Shown one piece after another: positions 24,804-32,784 of a DNA stretch of 54,366 nt. The translations under genes and the position numbers were made by a program. Under the pieces are notes generated by a model. That model did not search any database. It worked only from the letters and a program-made list of their open reading frames with translations, and was not told the DNA's origin. The stretch covers positions 1-54,366 of the forward strand of contig JACQFI010000086.1 in NCBI GenBank assembly GCA_016200135.1. The letters are read 5' to 3'. Origin of the DNA: Planctomycetota bacterium (GTDB taxonomy: Bacteria; Planctomycetota; SZUA-567; H5-PLA8). Positions within the stretch are counted from its first letter, which is position 1; each line of letters opens with the position of its first letter.

Positions 24804-25682
24804 TCAGGGCTTGGCGCCGCCTGCCGCGTTCACGCCTTCAATGTAGCGGATGGTCTCGATGGTCTCTTCAATTGGCGTCGGCGCTTTGTTCGTTTTGAAG
24901 AACGCCAAGATTTGGATGAGCAGATCGCGGTAATTGTTCTTCCCGTCAATTTTCGCGGCCCGCGTGGCTTTCTCGCCAAAATAGGTGAAACCAAATGGCT
25001 TATCGCCTCTGCTCAATTTCGTAATCGAACCAAGCGCGCCGCTCTTCCACGGGCAGCTTGCGATTTCCGCGTCCCCGCTCTTCAGATACGAAATTTTCCC
25101 GTGCCCTTGGCCAAGCAAGGCGAAAAGGATTTCCACGGAATGAATTCCGTAGAAGAACCAGCCGGGAATGTTGCCCTTCTTGGCCTGCCCACCGTAGACT
25201 TCCACCGCAACCGGAGGGCCGAGTTCCGCGCGGTTCGACAGCACGCTCCGGATCTCTTCGGCAAACCGGAGCGACGACGCAGAGAAGACCGGCGCGTTCT
25301 TCTTGGCTGAGAGTTCCGCAATCGCCTCGGCATCCTTCGCCGTCCATGCGAGCGGCTTGTCGATCCAGACCGGGAGACTGGCCTCAAGAAAAGGCCGCAC
25401 GCGCTCCAGATGCGAACTCCCGTCATTGCCTTCCAGCAGAAGGCCGTCGATCTTGCCAAGCATCTCTTCGGGTTTCTGGACCAGTTTGATGCCCAGGTCT
25501 TCGCCAAGCGTTTTCGCGAAACCGGGAATGCGTTCCGGCATGATCTTGGAAACGCCGGGACACGCCACCACCACCTGCGCGCCCTCGATCCATTGATCCT
25601 GGTCGATCTTCAGGTGATTCAAGCGTTTGGTGAATTCAACCGCGTGCGACGTATCGAGATCCAGCATGCCGAGCCTGATCAT
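24804..25682 (-). CDS. Gfo/Idh/MocA family oxidoreductase
   Basis: 292 aa. NAD(P)-binding sugar-type dehydrogenase family. The N-terminus (IRLGMLDLDTSHAVEFTKRL) lacks the usual GxGxxG and has instead the LDTSH variant seen in a subgroup of this family. The DKPLAW motif (WIDKPLAWTAKDAEAIAEL) supplies the conserved Lys-Pro, and GIHSVEILFALLGQG holds the likely catalytic His. It is shorter than the typical 330-400 aa. Third gene of mrp, fused siroheme decarboxylase, oxidoreductase, 27 nt after the second. Substrate unknown. Confidence 0.85.
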   Translation of the reverse strand: MIRLGMLDLDTSHAVEFTKRLNHLKIDQDQWIEGAQVVVACPGVSKIMPERIPGFAKTLGEDLGIKLVQKPEEMLGKIDGLLLEGNDGSSHLERVRPFLEASLPVWIDKPLAWTAKDAEAIAELSAKKNAPVFSASSLRFAEEIRSVLSNRAELGPPVAVEVYGGQAKKGNIPGWFFYGIHSVEILFALLGQGHGKISYLKSGDAEIASCPWKSGALGSITKLSRGDKPFGFTYFGEKATRAAKIDGKNNYRDLLIQILAFFKTNKAPTPIEETIETIRYIEGVNAAGGAKP

Positions 25683-25709
25683 GAAGCGTTCCTTTTTGCC
25701 GGGGTAGCT

Positions 25710-26762
25710 TTAATCCGAACCGGGTTCCAGACCGTGTTCCTTCTCCCAACGGGAAATCTCGCCGGTGAAGTACTCGAGGCGAATCTTCTTGTACTCTTTA
25801 TGCGAATAGAGGATCGCGTAGTCCTTGAGCCCGCTCTTATCGGACATTTCCGCGATGACCTGGTCGCACTGATTGATCTTCTTGCTGTGTACCATGGTGA
25901 AGATGTTGTACGGCCAGTCGGGATATGTCGGCCGCAGGTAGCAATGTGTGACCGCGGAATAGCCCGCGAAGAACCCGCCGACCTCCTGCACGCGCGCCTC
26001 GGGCACGACCCAGACGCCCATCCCGTTGGCCGCGAACCCCGCTTTGCGGTGGTTCAGGATGCCCGCAACCCGGCGGAGCCGGCCCTGTTTCTGAAAAGCC
26101 AGGCACCATTGGAACATTTCCGCGGTGGACGTCTTGAGCCGCTCCGCGATTGGCGCATAGGGATCGGCGCGGACTTCCATGTCCTCCTGAAGCGCGCGCA
26201 CATAGTCCTTGTCTCTCGAAGTGAGCGCCGTCTTCTCACGATGGCGCTGCTCTTCCGAGTACGACGGCCCTTCCTCGCCGGCGCGCTTGCCGCCTGTTGC
26301 GTCCAGCTTCATGCCGATCTTGAAGAGATGCAGTGTCGGCAGCAACCGGATGGACTCCGCGCCGCTCTGCTTCTGGAGCACATCCACGTGTTCCTGAAGC
26401 GAACTGTCGCCCGGCACGGCGATGGTGAACCAGAGATTGAAAGCGTGCTTCCGCGCGTAATTGTGGCTGATGCCGGGATGCTGGTTGAGCGCTTTCGCGA
26501 CGGCGTCGGCTTTGCCTTCGGGTGCCTTGGCCGCGACGAGACTCGATTGGTACCCGAGCGTGCGCGTATCGAAGATCGTCGAGATCTGCCGCAGAATCTG
26601 GCACTGTTTCAAGTCGCGGAGCGCCTCGAGCACTTCATCCTCGCACAAGCCGCACTTCTCGCCGAGGGCTTTATAGGGCCGGTCCACGAGCGGAACTTCG
26701 TTCTGCATCTCATTGACGAGGACCTGCACTTTCTCGTCGAGGTCGGCAACGGTTCGCGCCAT
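25710..26762 (-). CDS. Fused siroheme decarboxylase (AhbA-AhbB / NirD-NirL type)
   Basis: 350 aa. AhbA and AhbB are AsnC/Lrp-like paralogues that decarboxylate siroheme to 12,18-didecarboxysiroheme for alternative haem or haem d1 synthesis. Here both halves are in one chain: residues 1-165 (winged-helix start, then LGYQSSLVAAKA and HAFNLWFTIAV) and 185-350 (second winged helix, GFAANGMGVWVVPE, THCYLRPTYPDWPYNIFTMVHSK). ATG 26762 is set by AGGAG upstream; the open frame continues into mrp but is not needed. mrp lies 16 nt upstream and an oxidoreductase 27 nt downstream. ahbC, ahbD and nir genes are not in the window. A plain Lrp regulator is excluded by the second-half motifs. Confidence 0.88.
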   Translation of the reverse strand: MARTVADLDEKVQVLVNEMQNEVPLVDRPYKALGEKCGLCEDEVLEALRDLKQCQILRQISTIFDTRTLGYQSSLVAAKAPEGKADAVAKALNQHPGISHNYARKHAFNLWFTIAVPGDSSLQEHVDVLQKQSGAESIRLLPTLHLFKIGMKLDATGGKRAGEEGPSYSEEQRHREKTALTSRDKDYVRALQEDMEVRADPYAPIAERLKTSTAEMFQWCLAFQKQGRLRRVAGILNHRKAGFAANGMGVWVVPEARVQEVGGFFAGYSAVTHCYLRPTYPDWPYNIFTMVHSKKINQCDQVIAEMSDKSGLKDYAILYSHKEYKKIRLEYFTGEISRWEKEHGLEPGSD

Positions 26763-26778
26763 CCTTCGTTCTCCTGGC

Positions 26779-27870
26779 TTACGATTCCACCGCGGCGGGC
26801 GCGGACGAGAGGTTCTGCATCGAGATCCGCGCGGCAAGGCGTTCCGCGCACGCGACAAAAGCCTTGGCAGCGGCGCTCGCGGGCTTGCGAATCACGATCG
26901 GGATGCCGTCGTCGCCGCTCGAACTCACGTCCTGTTCGATGGGAATCTCGCCCAACAGCGCGGTCTTCATCTCTTCCGCCGCGGCCTTGCCGCCGCCGCG
27001 TTTGAAGATGTCGTGCAGCTTATTGCAATCGGGACAGTAGAAGCCCGACATGTTCTCGACGAGTCCTAGCACTGGCACGCGCATCTGATCGAACATCGCC
27101 TTGGCGCGAAAGACGTCGGCGAGGCTCACCTCTTGCGGCGTCGTGACCAGCACGGCGCCGGCCGGCGAGCAACTCTGCGCAAGCGAGAGCGGGATGTCGC
27201 CGGTCCCGGGCGGCAGGTCGACGATGAGGTAATCGGCTTCGCTCCAGAGCACGTCGCGGAGGAACTGGACCACGATGCCGTTCAGGATCGGGCCGCGCCA
27301 GATCATGGCTTGCTTGGGCTCCACCAGAAAGCCCATGCTCATCACTTCCATTCCGTGCGCAAGGATCGGACGGATCTTCGTCTCGCCTTGGAGCTTCGGT
27401 TTCTCGCGGACGCCGGCCATCAAGGGCAGCGATGGTCCGTAAATGTCGAGATCGAGCACCGCGGCTACCGCGCCGAGGGACTTCAACGCCGCCGCAAGAT
27501 TGACGGATACCGTGGACTTCCCCACCCCGCCCTTGCCCGCGCCGACCATGATCACGTTCTTGATCTGCGGGATAAAATTTTCTCCGCCTCCAAGGGTTAC
27601 TCCGGTTGCGCCGCGGACCTTGCCCGTCATCGACAGTTCGAGGGTCTTCACTTCCGGAAACGCCTGCGCGACGGCCGCACGGATTTCCTTTTCGATCTGT
27701 TCTTTGACCGGACAGGCCGGCGTGGTGAGTTCACAAGTAAAGACCAGCTTCGCGCCGCCGTCCTCGATCTTAACATCCTTGATCATACCCATCGCTACGA
27801 TGGATTGGCCCAGATCGGGGTCCTTTACACTTTCGAGAGCGCTCAGGAGCGTAGCTTCGGTAAGCGGCAT
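26779..27870 (-). CDS. Mrp/ApbC/NBP35-type iron-sulfur cluster carrier ATPase (first copy)
   Basis: 363 aa. Deviant Walker-A P-loop ATPase that carries 4Fe-4S clusters to target enzymes. An N-terminal MIP18/DUF59 domain (residues 1-90, KDPDLGQSIVAMGMIKDV and TTPACPVKEQIE) precedes the ATPase domain with GAGKGGVGKSTVSVNLA, DLDIYGPSLPLM, VDLPPGTGDIPLSL and the cluster-binding CPDC in NMSGFYCPDCNK. First gene of a unit with the siroheme decarboxylase, which fits a role in maturing iron-sulfur enzymes of the same route. A second mrp lies at 30405-31757. Confidence 0.93.
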   Translation of the reverse strand: MPLTEATLLSALESVKDPDLGQSIVAMGMIKDVKIEDGGAKLVFTCELTTPACPVKEQIEKEIRAAVAQAFPEVKTLELSMTGKVRGATGVTLGGGENFIPQIKNVIMVGAGKGGVGKSTVSVNLAAALKSLGAVAAVLDLDIYGPSLPLMAGVREKPKLQGETKIRPILAHGMEVMSMGFLVEPKQAMIWRGPILNGIVVQFLRDVLWSEADYLIVDLPPGTGDIPLSLAQSCSPAGAVLVTTPQEVSLADVFRAKAMFDQMRVPVLGLVENMSGFYCPDCNKLHDIFKRGGGKAAAEEMKTALLGEIPIEQDVSSSGDDGIPIVIRKPASAAAKAFVACAERLAARISMQNLSSAPAAVES

Positions 27871-27936
27871 GGCGTCCCCAGGAACCCGCGCGATTCGGTC
27901 CCATGTCTCGCGCTTTAAAGGATTATCGCTGGAGCC

Positions 27937-27995
27937 GCATGGGATGCCATGCCAAAAGCTCGCATGCACCTGAAACCAAGTCGAGCTTTCGACTT
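27937..27995. promoter_or_regulatory. Two perfect hairpin palindromes in a divergent region
   Basis: GCATGG-GATG-CCATGC (27937-27952) and AAGTCGA-GCTT-TCGACTT (27978-27995). They lie between the divergent mrp and LTxxQ-type genes and may be operator sites. On the plus side a weak TTGAAT...TCTAAT pair with a 19-nt spacer follows. Confidence 0.4.
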
Positions 27996-28092
27996 GCATT
28001 GAATGGCACGCTTCATGCGCCCGTCTAATGCCAAGGTGAGGTATTCTGAAGGAATGCGGGAAATCTCCGCAAACCGTGAAGGGAGATTCAAC

Positions 28093-28659
28093 ATGATCCG
28101 AACACAATGCACGCTGCTGCTCGGGATACTGCTCTTCACGGGACCGCTTGCCGCAGCCGATGCGAAAAGCCGGCCCAGCGGTCCGATGCATGAAGGCCCC
28201 TTGGCCGTCATACTGGAACATCGGCAAGAGTTAAATTTGACCAGCGAACAGATTCAGAAGCTGGAGGCGGTGAAAAAGGAAGCCGACGAGTTCCGCGAGA
28301 AGCTCATGAACGATCCTCAGATGCGCGAGATGTTCAAACAGATGCGTGAAGGTAAGGCAAAGGGCGGCGCAGCGCCCACATCGCAGCAGCGGGAGGAACT
28401 CCGCGAGAAAATGAAAGCGAAGTTCGGCGGCCAGATGGAACACTTTAAGGAAGAACTTCGCGGCATCTTGACGAAGGAGCAGCTCATGAAACTGCGTGAA
28501 CTGCTGCCCTCAATGAAGGCGGGGCAAGGCCGGGGCAAAGGCGGCCCCAAGGGCGGCGGGCGCGATGGCGGCCGCAGACGGCCTCCCACGGACGAGAAAG
28601 CCCCGGTCCCGTTTGAGGACCCCGCAGCCAAAAAAGAACCCATGGAAGTGAGTTTCTAA
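28093..28659 (+). CDS. Secreted LTxxQ-like (Spy/CpxP-type) helical protein
   Basis: 188 aa. A signal peptide (CTLLLGILLFTGPLAAADA) is followed by a helical, charged region. LNLTSEQIQKLEAVKKEADEF near residue 48 and GILTKEQLMKLRELL near 132 are two LTxxQ-type motifs, as in periplasmic Spy/CpxP chaperones and heavy-metal sensor proteins. The last 50 residues are Gly/Arg/Lys-rich (GQGRGKGGPKGGGRDGGRR). The AGGGAG ribosome site fixes the start. It forms a two-gene unit with the next secreted protein, 65 nt downstream, ended by a terminator. A periplasmic stress or chaperone role is inferred. Confidence 0.75.
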   Translation: MIRTQCTLLLGILLFTGPLAAADAKSRPSGPMHEGPLAVILEHRQELNLTSEQIQKLEAVKKEADEFREKLMNDPQMREMFKQMREGKAKGGAAPTSQQREELREKMKAKFGGQMEHFKEELRGILTKEQLMKLRELLPSMKAGQGRGKGGPKGGGRDGGRRRPPTDEKAPVPFEDPAAKKEPMEVSF

Positions 28660-28724
28660 TTGTTTGGCAGGCGCGAAACGGCCGCGCGCATCGCATCGGC
28701 CGCGAAACAGGAAAAGGAGAGAAC

Positions 28725-29156
28725 ATGAGCCGGCTGCGAATCGTTATGTGTGTTGCCGCGGTTATGCTGTGTGCAGGTTCCGCGTGGTCGATGGAATGGG
28801 GCGCTGAATTCCCCGAGGCGCGCGCGGCGCTGCTCAAGATTTTCACCAATCATCAAAAATTCCGCGCGGCCATGACCGACTGGCTCGCCGACCATCCCAA
28901 GATGGCGAAACGCATGGTCAAGTTCCTCGTGGAGAAAGACAGCCATTCGATCGAGGAGTTCATCAAGGCGGAAGACCGCAAGGATAAGGACCTACCGTTC
29001 CTGCAGAAGACGTGGGAAGACCACCATGAAGGGATGCTGGCGTTCTGCGAGTGGGTGCAGCATTTTCCCAAGGCCGCGGAAGCGCTCGTGGACCATCCCG
29101 CCGTCATCAAGCACCTCGACGATGTCTCCGAGAGACGCGAGCGGAAAGAAAAGTAG
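28725..29156 (+). CDS. Small secreted helical protein, unknown function
   Basis: 143 aa. Signal peptide at 1-22 (IVMCVAAVMLCAGSAWS), then a helical, Lys/Glu/His-rich mature protein with repeated D-H-P turns (LADHPKMAKRM, LVDHPAVIKHL) spaced about 60 residues apart, perhaps two related helical hairpins. AAAGGAGAGAAC precedes the ATG. Paired with the LTxxQ-like gene and followed by a terminator. No family recognised. Confidence 0.75.
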   Translation: MSRLRIVMCVAAVMLCAGSAWSMEWGAEFPEARAALLKIFTNHQKFRAAMTDWLADHPKMAKRMVKFLVEKDSHSIEEFIKAEDRKDKDLPFLQKTWEDHHEGMLAFCEWVQHFPKAAEALVDHPAVIKHLDDVSERRERKEK

Positions 29157-29170
29157 TTGGGGGAAATAGA

Positions 29171-29218
29171 AACGGGCGGCGCGTGAGCGAGAACTCATGC
29201 GCTGCCCGTTTTGATTTT
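29171..29218 (+). terminator. Terminator of the secreted-protein pair
   Basis: A 17-pair stem (29171-29187 with 29194-29210) containing two G-U pairs closes the loop CGAGAA and is followed by TTGATTTT. It separates the plus-strand pair from the convergent oxidoreductase gene. Confidence 0.85.
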
Positions 29219-29243
29219 GCCACCACGCGTTTCTGGGACGCGT

Positions 29244-30236
29244 TTACTTATACTTCGCCTTCATGACCGTTCCTTTGCGTGCGGACTGACCCGCGAAATC
29301 GAGCACCTGAATCACGCGGCGCGCCCATTCCGGCGAGATGATCAGCTTCTTGCCGTGAAACAGGTGGTCGTGCACGTTCTTGTAGTAGTCGCTGTTGCGC
29401 GCCGGCTCCATGCGCACGCTGGTCTTGGTCGTCTGGCCGTCCTTGTCCTTCACATACACGTCGCAACTCCCGTGCGAGGCCACGATGGCGCCCTTCGTTC
29501 CCAGAATCCGAATCTGATCCTTCCCCGCAATGGAGATGGTGGACGCGGTGTGCGAGGCTACCGCGTTGCCCTTAAAGCGCACGACGGCCTCGAGCTCGTC
29601 CTCGTTCGTGACCTTCTTCCAGACTTCCTTCACCTGGTAACCAGAGATCTCGAGCATGTCGTGGTCCATCACCTGCAGCATCCACTCGCAGAAGTGCGCG
29701 CCCCAGTCGTAGATGATGCCGCCAGAGATATCCTTGAAGCTGCGCCACCACGTCCCGGGCTCGCCGTAATGCCCGGCGTAGGATTCCCAGCGGAACGGCC
29801 GGCCGATCTTGGGCAGGTGATTCATGATCGTGAGGATGTTCGAGTCCCAGTGGCGATTATGGTAGGTGGAGCAGACTACTTTCTTGCGCTTAGCCATGGC
29901 GATCATGTCGTCGCATTCCTGCACGGTCACGGCGAAGGGTTTCTCGACGACGACATGCCGGCCCGCTTTCATGCACTGGATTGCGACTTTGGCATGGACG
30001 TTGTGCGGCAGGATGATCGCCAGCAGTTCGACGTCGGACTCGCGCAGCATCTTGTCCACATCGTTGTAGGTCTGGATGTCGGGAAAGTCGGTGGTGGCGA
30101 CTTCCGTGCGCTTGGGATCCAGATCGCAGACGGCTGTGGGCACGAAGCCCTTGTTCTTCGCCATGTCGTTCAAATGGTGCTTGCCCATGTTGAAGGCGCC
30201 GCCGTAACCGATGGTGCCAACCTTAATCTGTTTCAC
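29244..30236 (-). CDS. Gfo/Idh/MocA family oxidoreductase (second copy)
   Basis: 330 aa. NAD(P)-dependent sugar or polyol dehydrogenase family. The N-terminus IKVGTIGYGGAFNMGKHH is the nucleotide-binding turn, VVVEKPFAVTVQECDDMI carries the conserved EKP lysine, and GGIIYDWGAHFCEWML has the Asp/His active-site pattern (usual form GGxxxDxGxH). GTG 30236 is the start, set by AAGGAG; codons farther upstream give an Arg-rich peptide without homology. It stands alone on the minus strand, 168 nt after the second mrp. Not closely similar to the 24804 copy. Substrate unknown. Confidence 0.92.
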   Translation of the reverse strand: MKQIKVGTIGYGGAFNMGKHHLNDMAKNKGFVPTAVCDLDPKRTEVATTDFPDIQTYNDVDKMLRESDVELLAIILPHNVHAKVAIQCMKAGRHVVVEKPFAVTVQECDDMIAMAKRKKVVCSTYHNRHWDSNILTIMNHLPKIGRPFRWESYAGHYGEPGTWWRSFKDISGGIIYDWGAHFCEWMLQVMDHDMLEISGYQVKEVWKKVTNEDELEAVVRFKGNAVASHTASTISIAGKDQIRILGTKGAIVASHGSCDVYVKDKDGQTTKTSVRMEPARNSDYYKNVHDHLFHGKKLIISPEWARRVIQVLDFAGQSARKGTVMKAKYK

Positions 30237-30404
30237 GTGGTTTCTCCTTGGTTTGCTACGGATTCGCCTTTCGCGCCGAATGCGCGACGTGCGCGGCCGC
30301 ACACCAAGCGATTCTGCGCGGATCACTTCAAGTGTATTCGTGGGATGCTAGCGCATGGTCCAACTTTGCCCAGCAAACGATTGCGGCAAGGGACCAATCC
30401 GGAA

Positions 30405-31757
30405 TTAAATCTTCTTGCCTAATTCCCGCAGGCGGTCGAAGGTGTAAATCCCGCTGCCGTGGCCGTCACTGAAGACCAGGTTCAGGCCGTAGCGGCCGAC
30501 GGGGCGCGCTTCGACCACCATGATGTCCGCGGGCACGGCTTTCTCGTTGACCATCTTCTCGCCGGTCATCTCGTTGACGCAGCTCGCGCAGGGGCAGGCC
30601 ATGCGCAGCGCGCGGTGGTCGTAACTCTGCACCGCGCCGTCGTCCCAGACGATCTTGGGCGGCGTCTGGTCGGTGAGATGCACTTCCTTGGCGCGCACCT
30701 TCACATTCTTCTCGTTCAGGTTGGTGATGCTGAGTTGCGCGGCGATGTTCTTTGCGACGAGTTCGAACGCCTTTGCGCCCGGGCTTGTGGGGTCGAGCGC
30801 CACCAGCGGCGTGCCGAGGTCGCCGGCTTCCACCATGCGCGGATCGAGCGGAATCACGCCGAGAAACGGCACGCCCATCTCGCGGGCCGAACGTTCCCCG
30901 CCGCCCTTGCGGAAGATGTTGTGAACCGTGTTGCAGTTGGGGCAGACGAAGCCGCTCATGTTCTCTATGATGCCCAACACCGGCACGTTCACCTGCAGGA
31001 ACATCTTGAGGCCCTTCTTCGCGATGCGCAGGGCCACGTCTTGCGGCGTGGTGACGATGACCGCGCCGTTCAGCGGCGCGCTCTGGGTCAGCGTAAGTTG
31101 GACATCGCCCGTGCCGGGCGGAAGATCGAGCAGCAGATAGTCGAGATCGCCCCAGTTCACGGCGCTCAGAAACTGCTGTAGGATCCGGCTCGCGATGGGG
31201 CCGCGCCAGATGGTCGGCGCGTCTTCGCCCACCAGCATGCCCACCGACATGGCCTTGATGCCGAAGGCCGTCGGCGGGATCGCGCGGCCCTGTTCGTCGG
31301 CGAACGGCTTGTCGGTAATGCCCAGCATGCCCGGGATGCTCGGGCCGTAGATGTCGGCGTCGAGGATTCCCACTTTCGCGCCGCTACGCGCAAGCGACAA
31401 GGCCAGGTTTACGGTCGCGGTGCTCTTGCCTACCCCGCCCTTTCCGGAAGCGATGGCGACGATGTTTTTCACGCCCTTCAGCAATTCGCCTTCGATCTTG
31501 CGGCCTACCGTTTGGGCGGTCATCTTGATGTCAACAGCCTTCACGCCCGGCAGGGCCTTAACCAGGCTTTCGGCCTGCTTTTTAAGCTCTTCCTTGACCG
31601 GGCAGGCGGGCGTGGTCAGTTCGATCGTCACGCCGACAGCGCCGTCGCAGATCTTCACTTCTTTTACAAAGTCGAGGGCGACGATATCCCGGCCGAGGTC
31701 GGGATCCTTCACGCCGCGCAAGGCGGCTAGAATCTGGTCTCTGGTAGGGTCAGGCAT
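30405..31757 (-). CDS. Mrp-type iron-sulfur carrier ATPase with C-terminal DUF971 domain (second copy)
   Basis: 450 aa. Domains in order: MIP18/DUF59 (1-90, KDPDLGRDIVALDFVKEV, TTPACPVKEELK), P-loop ATPase (about 100-350, ASGKGGVGKSTATVNLAL, DADIYGPSIPGMLG, LDLPPGTGDVQLTL, and CPNC in NMSGFVCPNCN), then a DUF971 domain (about 360-450, PPKIVWDDGAVQSYDHRALR, ACPCASCVNEMTG, FSDGHGSGIYTFDRLR). DUF971 is the small domain also found at the N-terminus of gamma-butyrobetaine hydroxylases and has been found fused to Mrp elsewhere. The ATG has GGAGAC upstream. Its paralogue at 26779 lacks the DUF971 tail. Confidence 0.93.
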   Translation of the reverse strand: MPDPTRDQILAALRGVKDPDLGRDIVALDFVKEVKICDGAVGVTIELTTPACPVKEELKKQAESLVKALPGVKAVDIKMTAQTVGRKIEGELLKGVKNIVAIASGKGGVGKSTATVNLALSLARSGAKVGILDADIYGPSIPGMLGITDKPFADEQGRAIPPTAFGIKAMSVGMLVGEDAPTIWRGPIASRILQQFLSAVNWGDLDYLLLDLPPGTGDVQLTLTQSAPLNGAVIVTTPQDVALRIAKKGLKMFLQVNVPVLGIIENMSGFVCPNCNTVHNIFRKGGGERSAREMGVPFLGVIPLDPRMVEAGDLGTPLVALDPTSPGAKAFELVAKNIAAQLSITNLNEKNVKVRAKEVHLTDQTPPKIVWDDGAVQSYDHRALRMACPCASCVNEMTGEKMVNEKAVPADIMVVEARPVGRYGLNLVFSDGHGSGIYTFDRLRELGKKI

Positions 31758-31880
31758 CGAAAACGTCTCCTTCGACGAACACTGGGTTGGCGACTCGACG
31801 CCTCCGGCCTGCAAAGCCCAGGATAGCCCGGACGGGCCAAGTTGCTAACGGAAGTGCAGGTATTCGAATAAAAACGGTTC

Positions 31881-31910
31881 TGGACTGTCCCTCGTAATGG
31901 CACATATATA
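31881..31910 (+). promoter_or_regulatory. Likely promoter of the secreted Cys-rich protein
   Basis: TGGACT (31881-31886), an 18-nt spacer and TATATA (31905-31910). The predicted leader is about 32 nt and contains a GGAG ribosome site before ATG 31949. Confidence 0.5.
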
Positions 31911-31948
31911 AGGGAAGCCGTTCCTAAAATCCGCTCTGGAGACCCGTC

Positions 31949-32773
31949 ATGCGAACCTTGCGCGTCCAAGTCCGGCTGGCCGTCCTTCTCGCCGGGCTCT
32001 GCCTGTGGATGCACGCCACTCATTCCGCGGCAACGGAAGTAATCATGCTGTCTTTAAACGACGGCAAGAGCATCTCGGGGGATCTTGTTAAGGCGGACAA
32101 GGACAAAGTGGTCGTCAAGGTCGGCGACGGCGACCAGGCGAAGGATATCGCCTACACTTGGGATTTGGTCCGGAAAGTGAGCAACGGGCTGACCCGCGAC
32201 AAGATCCTGCAGCAATGGGCGAAGGACAATCCGGACCTGGTCTGCGCGGATTGCAAAGGCGAAGGCAAGATCGTATGTCCCAAGTGCAACGGAAAAGGGT
32301 TCCTCCCCGACGCGCCGAAGGTACCCTGCACCAAATGCCTGCAGACGGGCTTCATCAAGTGTACCAACTATCAATGCACCCTTGGGAAAGTTCCCTGTGA
32401 TGGGCCGTGCCTCAAGCCCAACGAGGGCACCTGGACCAAAGGTAAAGATGGGCTGCTCTATCGGCGCTTCGTGTACCAAGGCGGCTTTGCGGAATGGAGC
32501 GAGCAGCACTATGGCGAAGTCGTCCAAATGAAGGAAGGCAAGCCGGTGAATATCGGCAAATGCGATAAATGCAAAGGCACGCTCAAAATGGATTGCCCGC
32601 TATGCAAGGGCGCGGCCAAGATTCAATGCCCCGCGTGCAAGGGTTCGAAGTCCATGGTTCCCGATTGCACGGAATGCAAAGACGGCAAGATCGCCTGTCC
32701 TACCTGCCATGGAAGCGGCGAGAAGCCGGCCGCAAAGACCGGCGATGCCAAGACGGATGACGTGAAGAAATAG
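31949..32773 (+). CDS. Secreted protein with DnaJ-like CxxCxGxG zinc-finger repeats
   Basis: 274 aa. A signal peptide (VRLAVLLAGLCLWMHATHSA) is followed by a small beta domain (residues 30-75) and then two Cys-rich blocks. Block one (about 95-155) has CADCKGEGKIVCPKCNGKG, CTKC and further CxxxxC pairs; block two (about 210-260) has CDKCKGTLKMDCPLCKG, CPACKGSK, CTECKDGK and CPTCHGSGE. The spacing copies the zinc-binding hairpins of DnaJ but no J domain exists. Export of a Cys-rich zinc protein is unusual. The tail is Lys/Asp-rich. Own promoter; convergent with the transglutaminase gene, 11 nt away. Function unknown. Confidence 0.8.
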   Translation: MRTLRVQVRLAVLLAGLCLWMHATHSAATEVIMLSLNDGKSISGDLVKADKDKVVVKVGDGDQAKDIAYTWDLVRKVSNGLTRDKILQQWAKDNPDLVCADCKGEGKIVCPKCNGKGFLPDAPKVPCTKCLQTGFIKCTNYQCTLGKVPCDGPCLKPNEGTWTKGKDGLLYRRFVYQGGFAEWSEQHYGEVVQMKEGKPVNIGKCDKCKGTLKMDCPLCKGAAKIQCPACKGSKSMVPDCTECKDGKIACPTCHGSGEKPAAKTGDAKTDDVKK

Positions 32774-32784
32774 ACGCGCAGTGT

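Noticed and set aside
25710..26762. Lrp/AsnC transcription regulator
   Set aside because: Two winged-helix halves with the siroheme-decarboxylase motifs (VTHCYLRP, WPYNIFTMVH) match AhbA/AhbB rather than a regulator.
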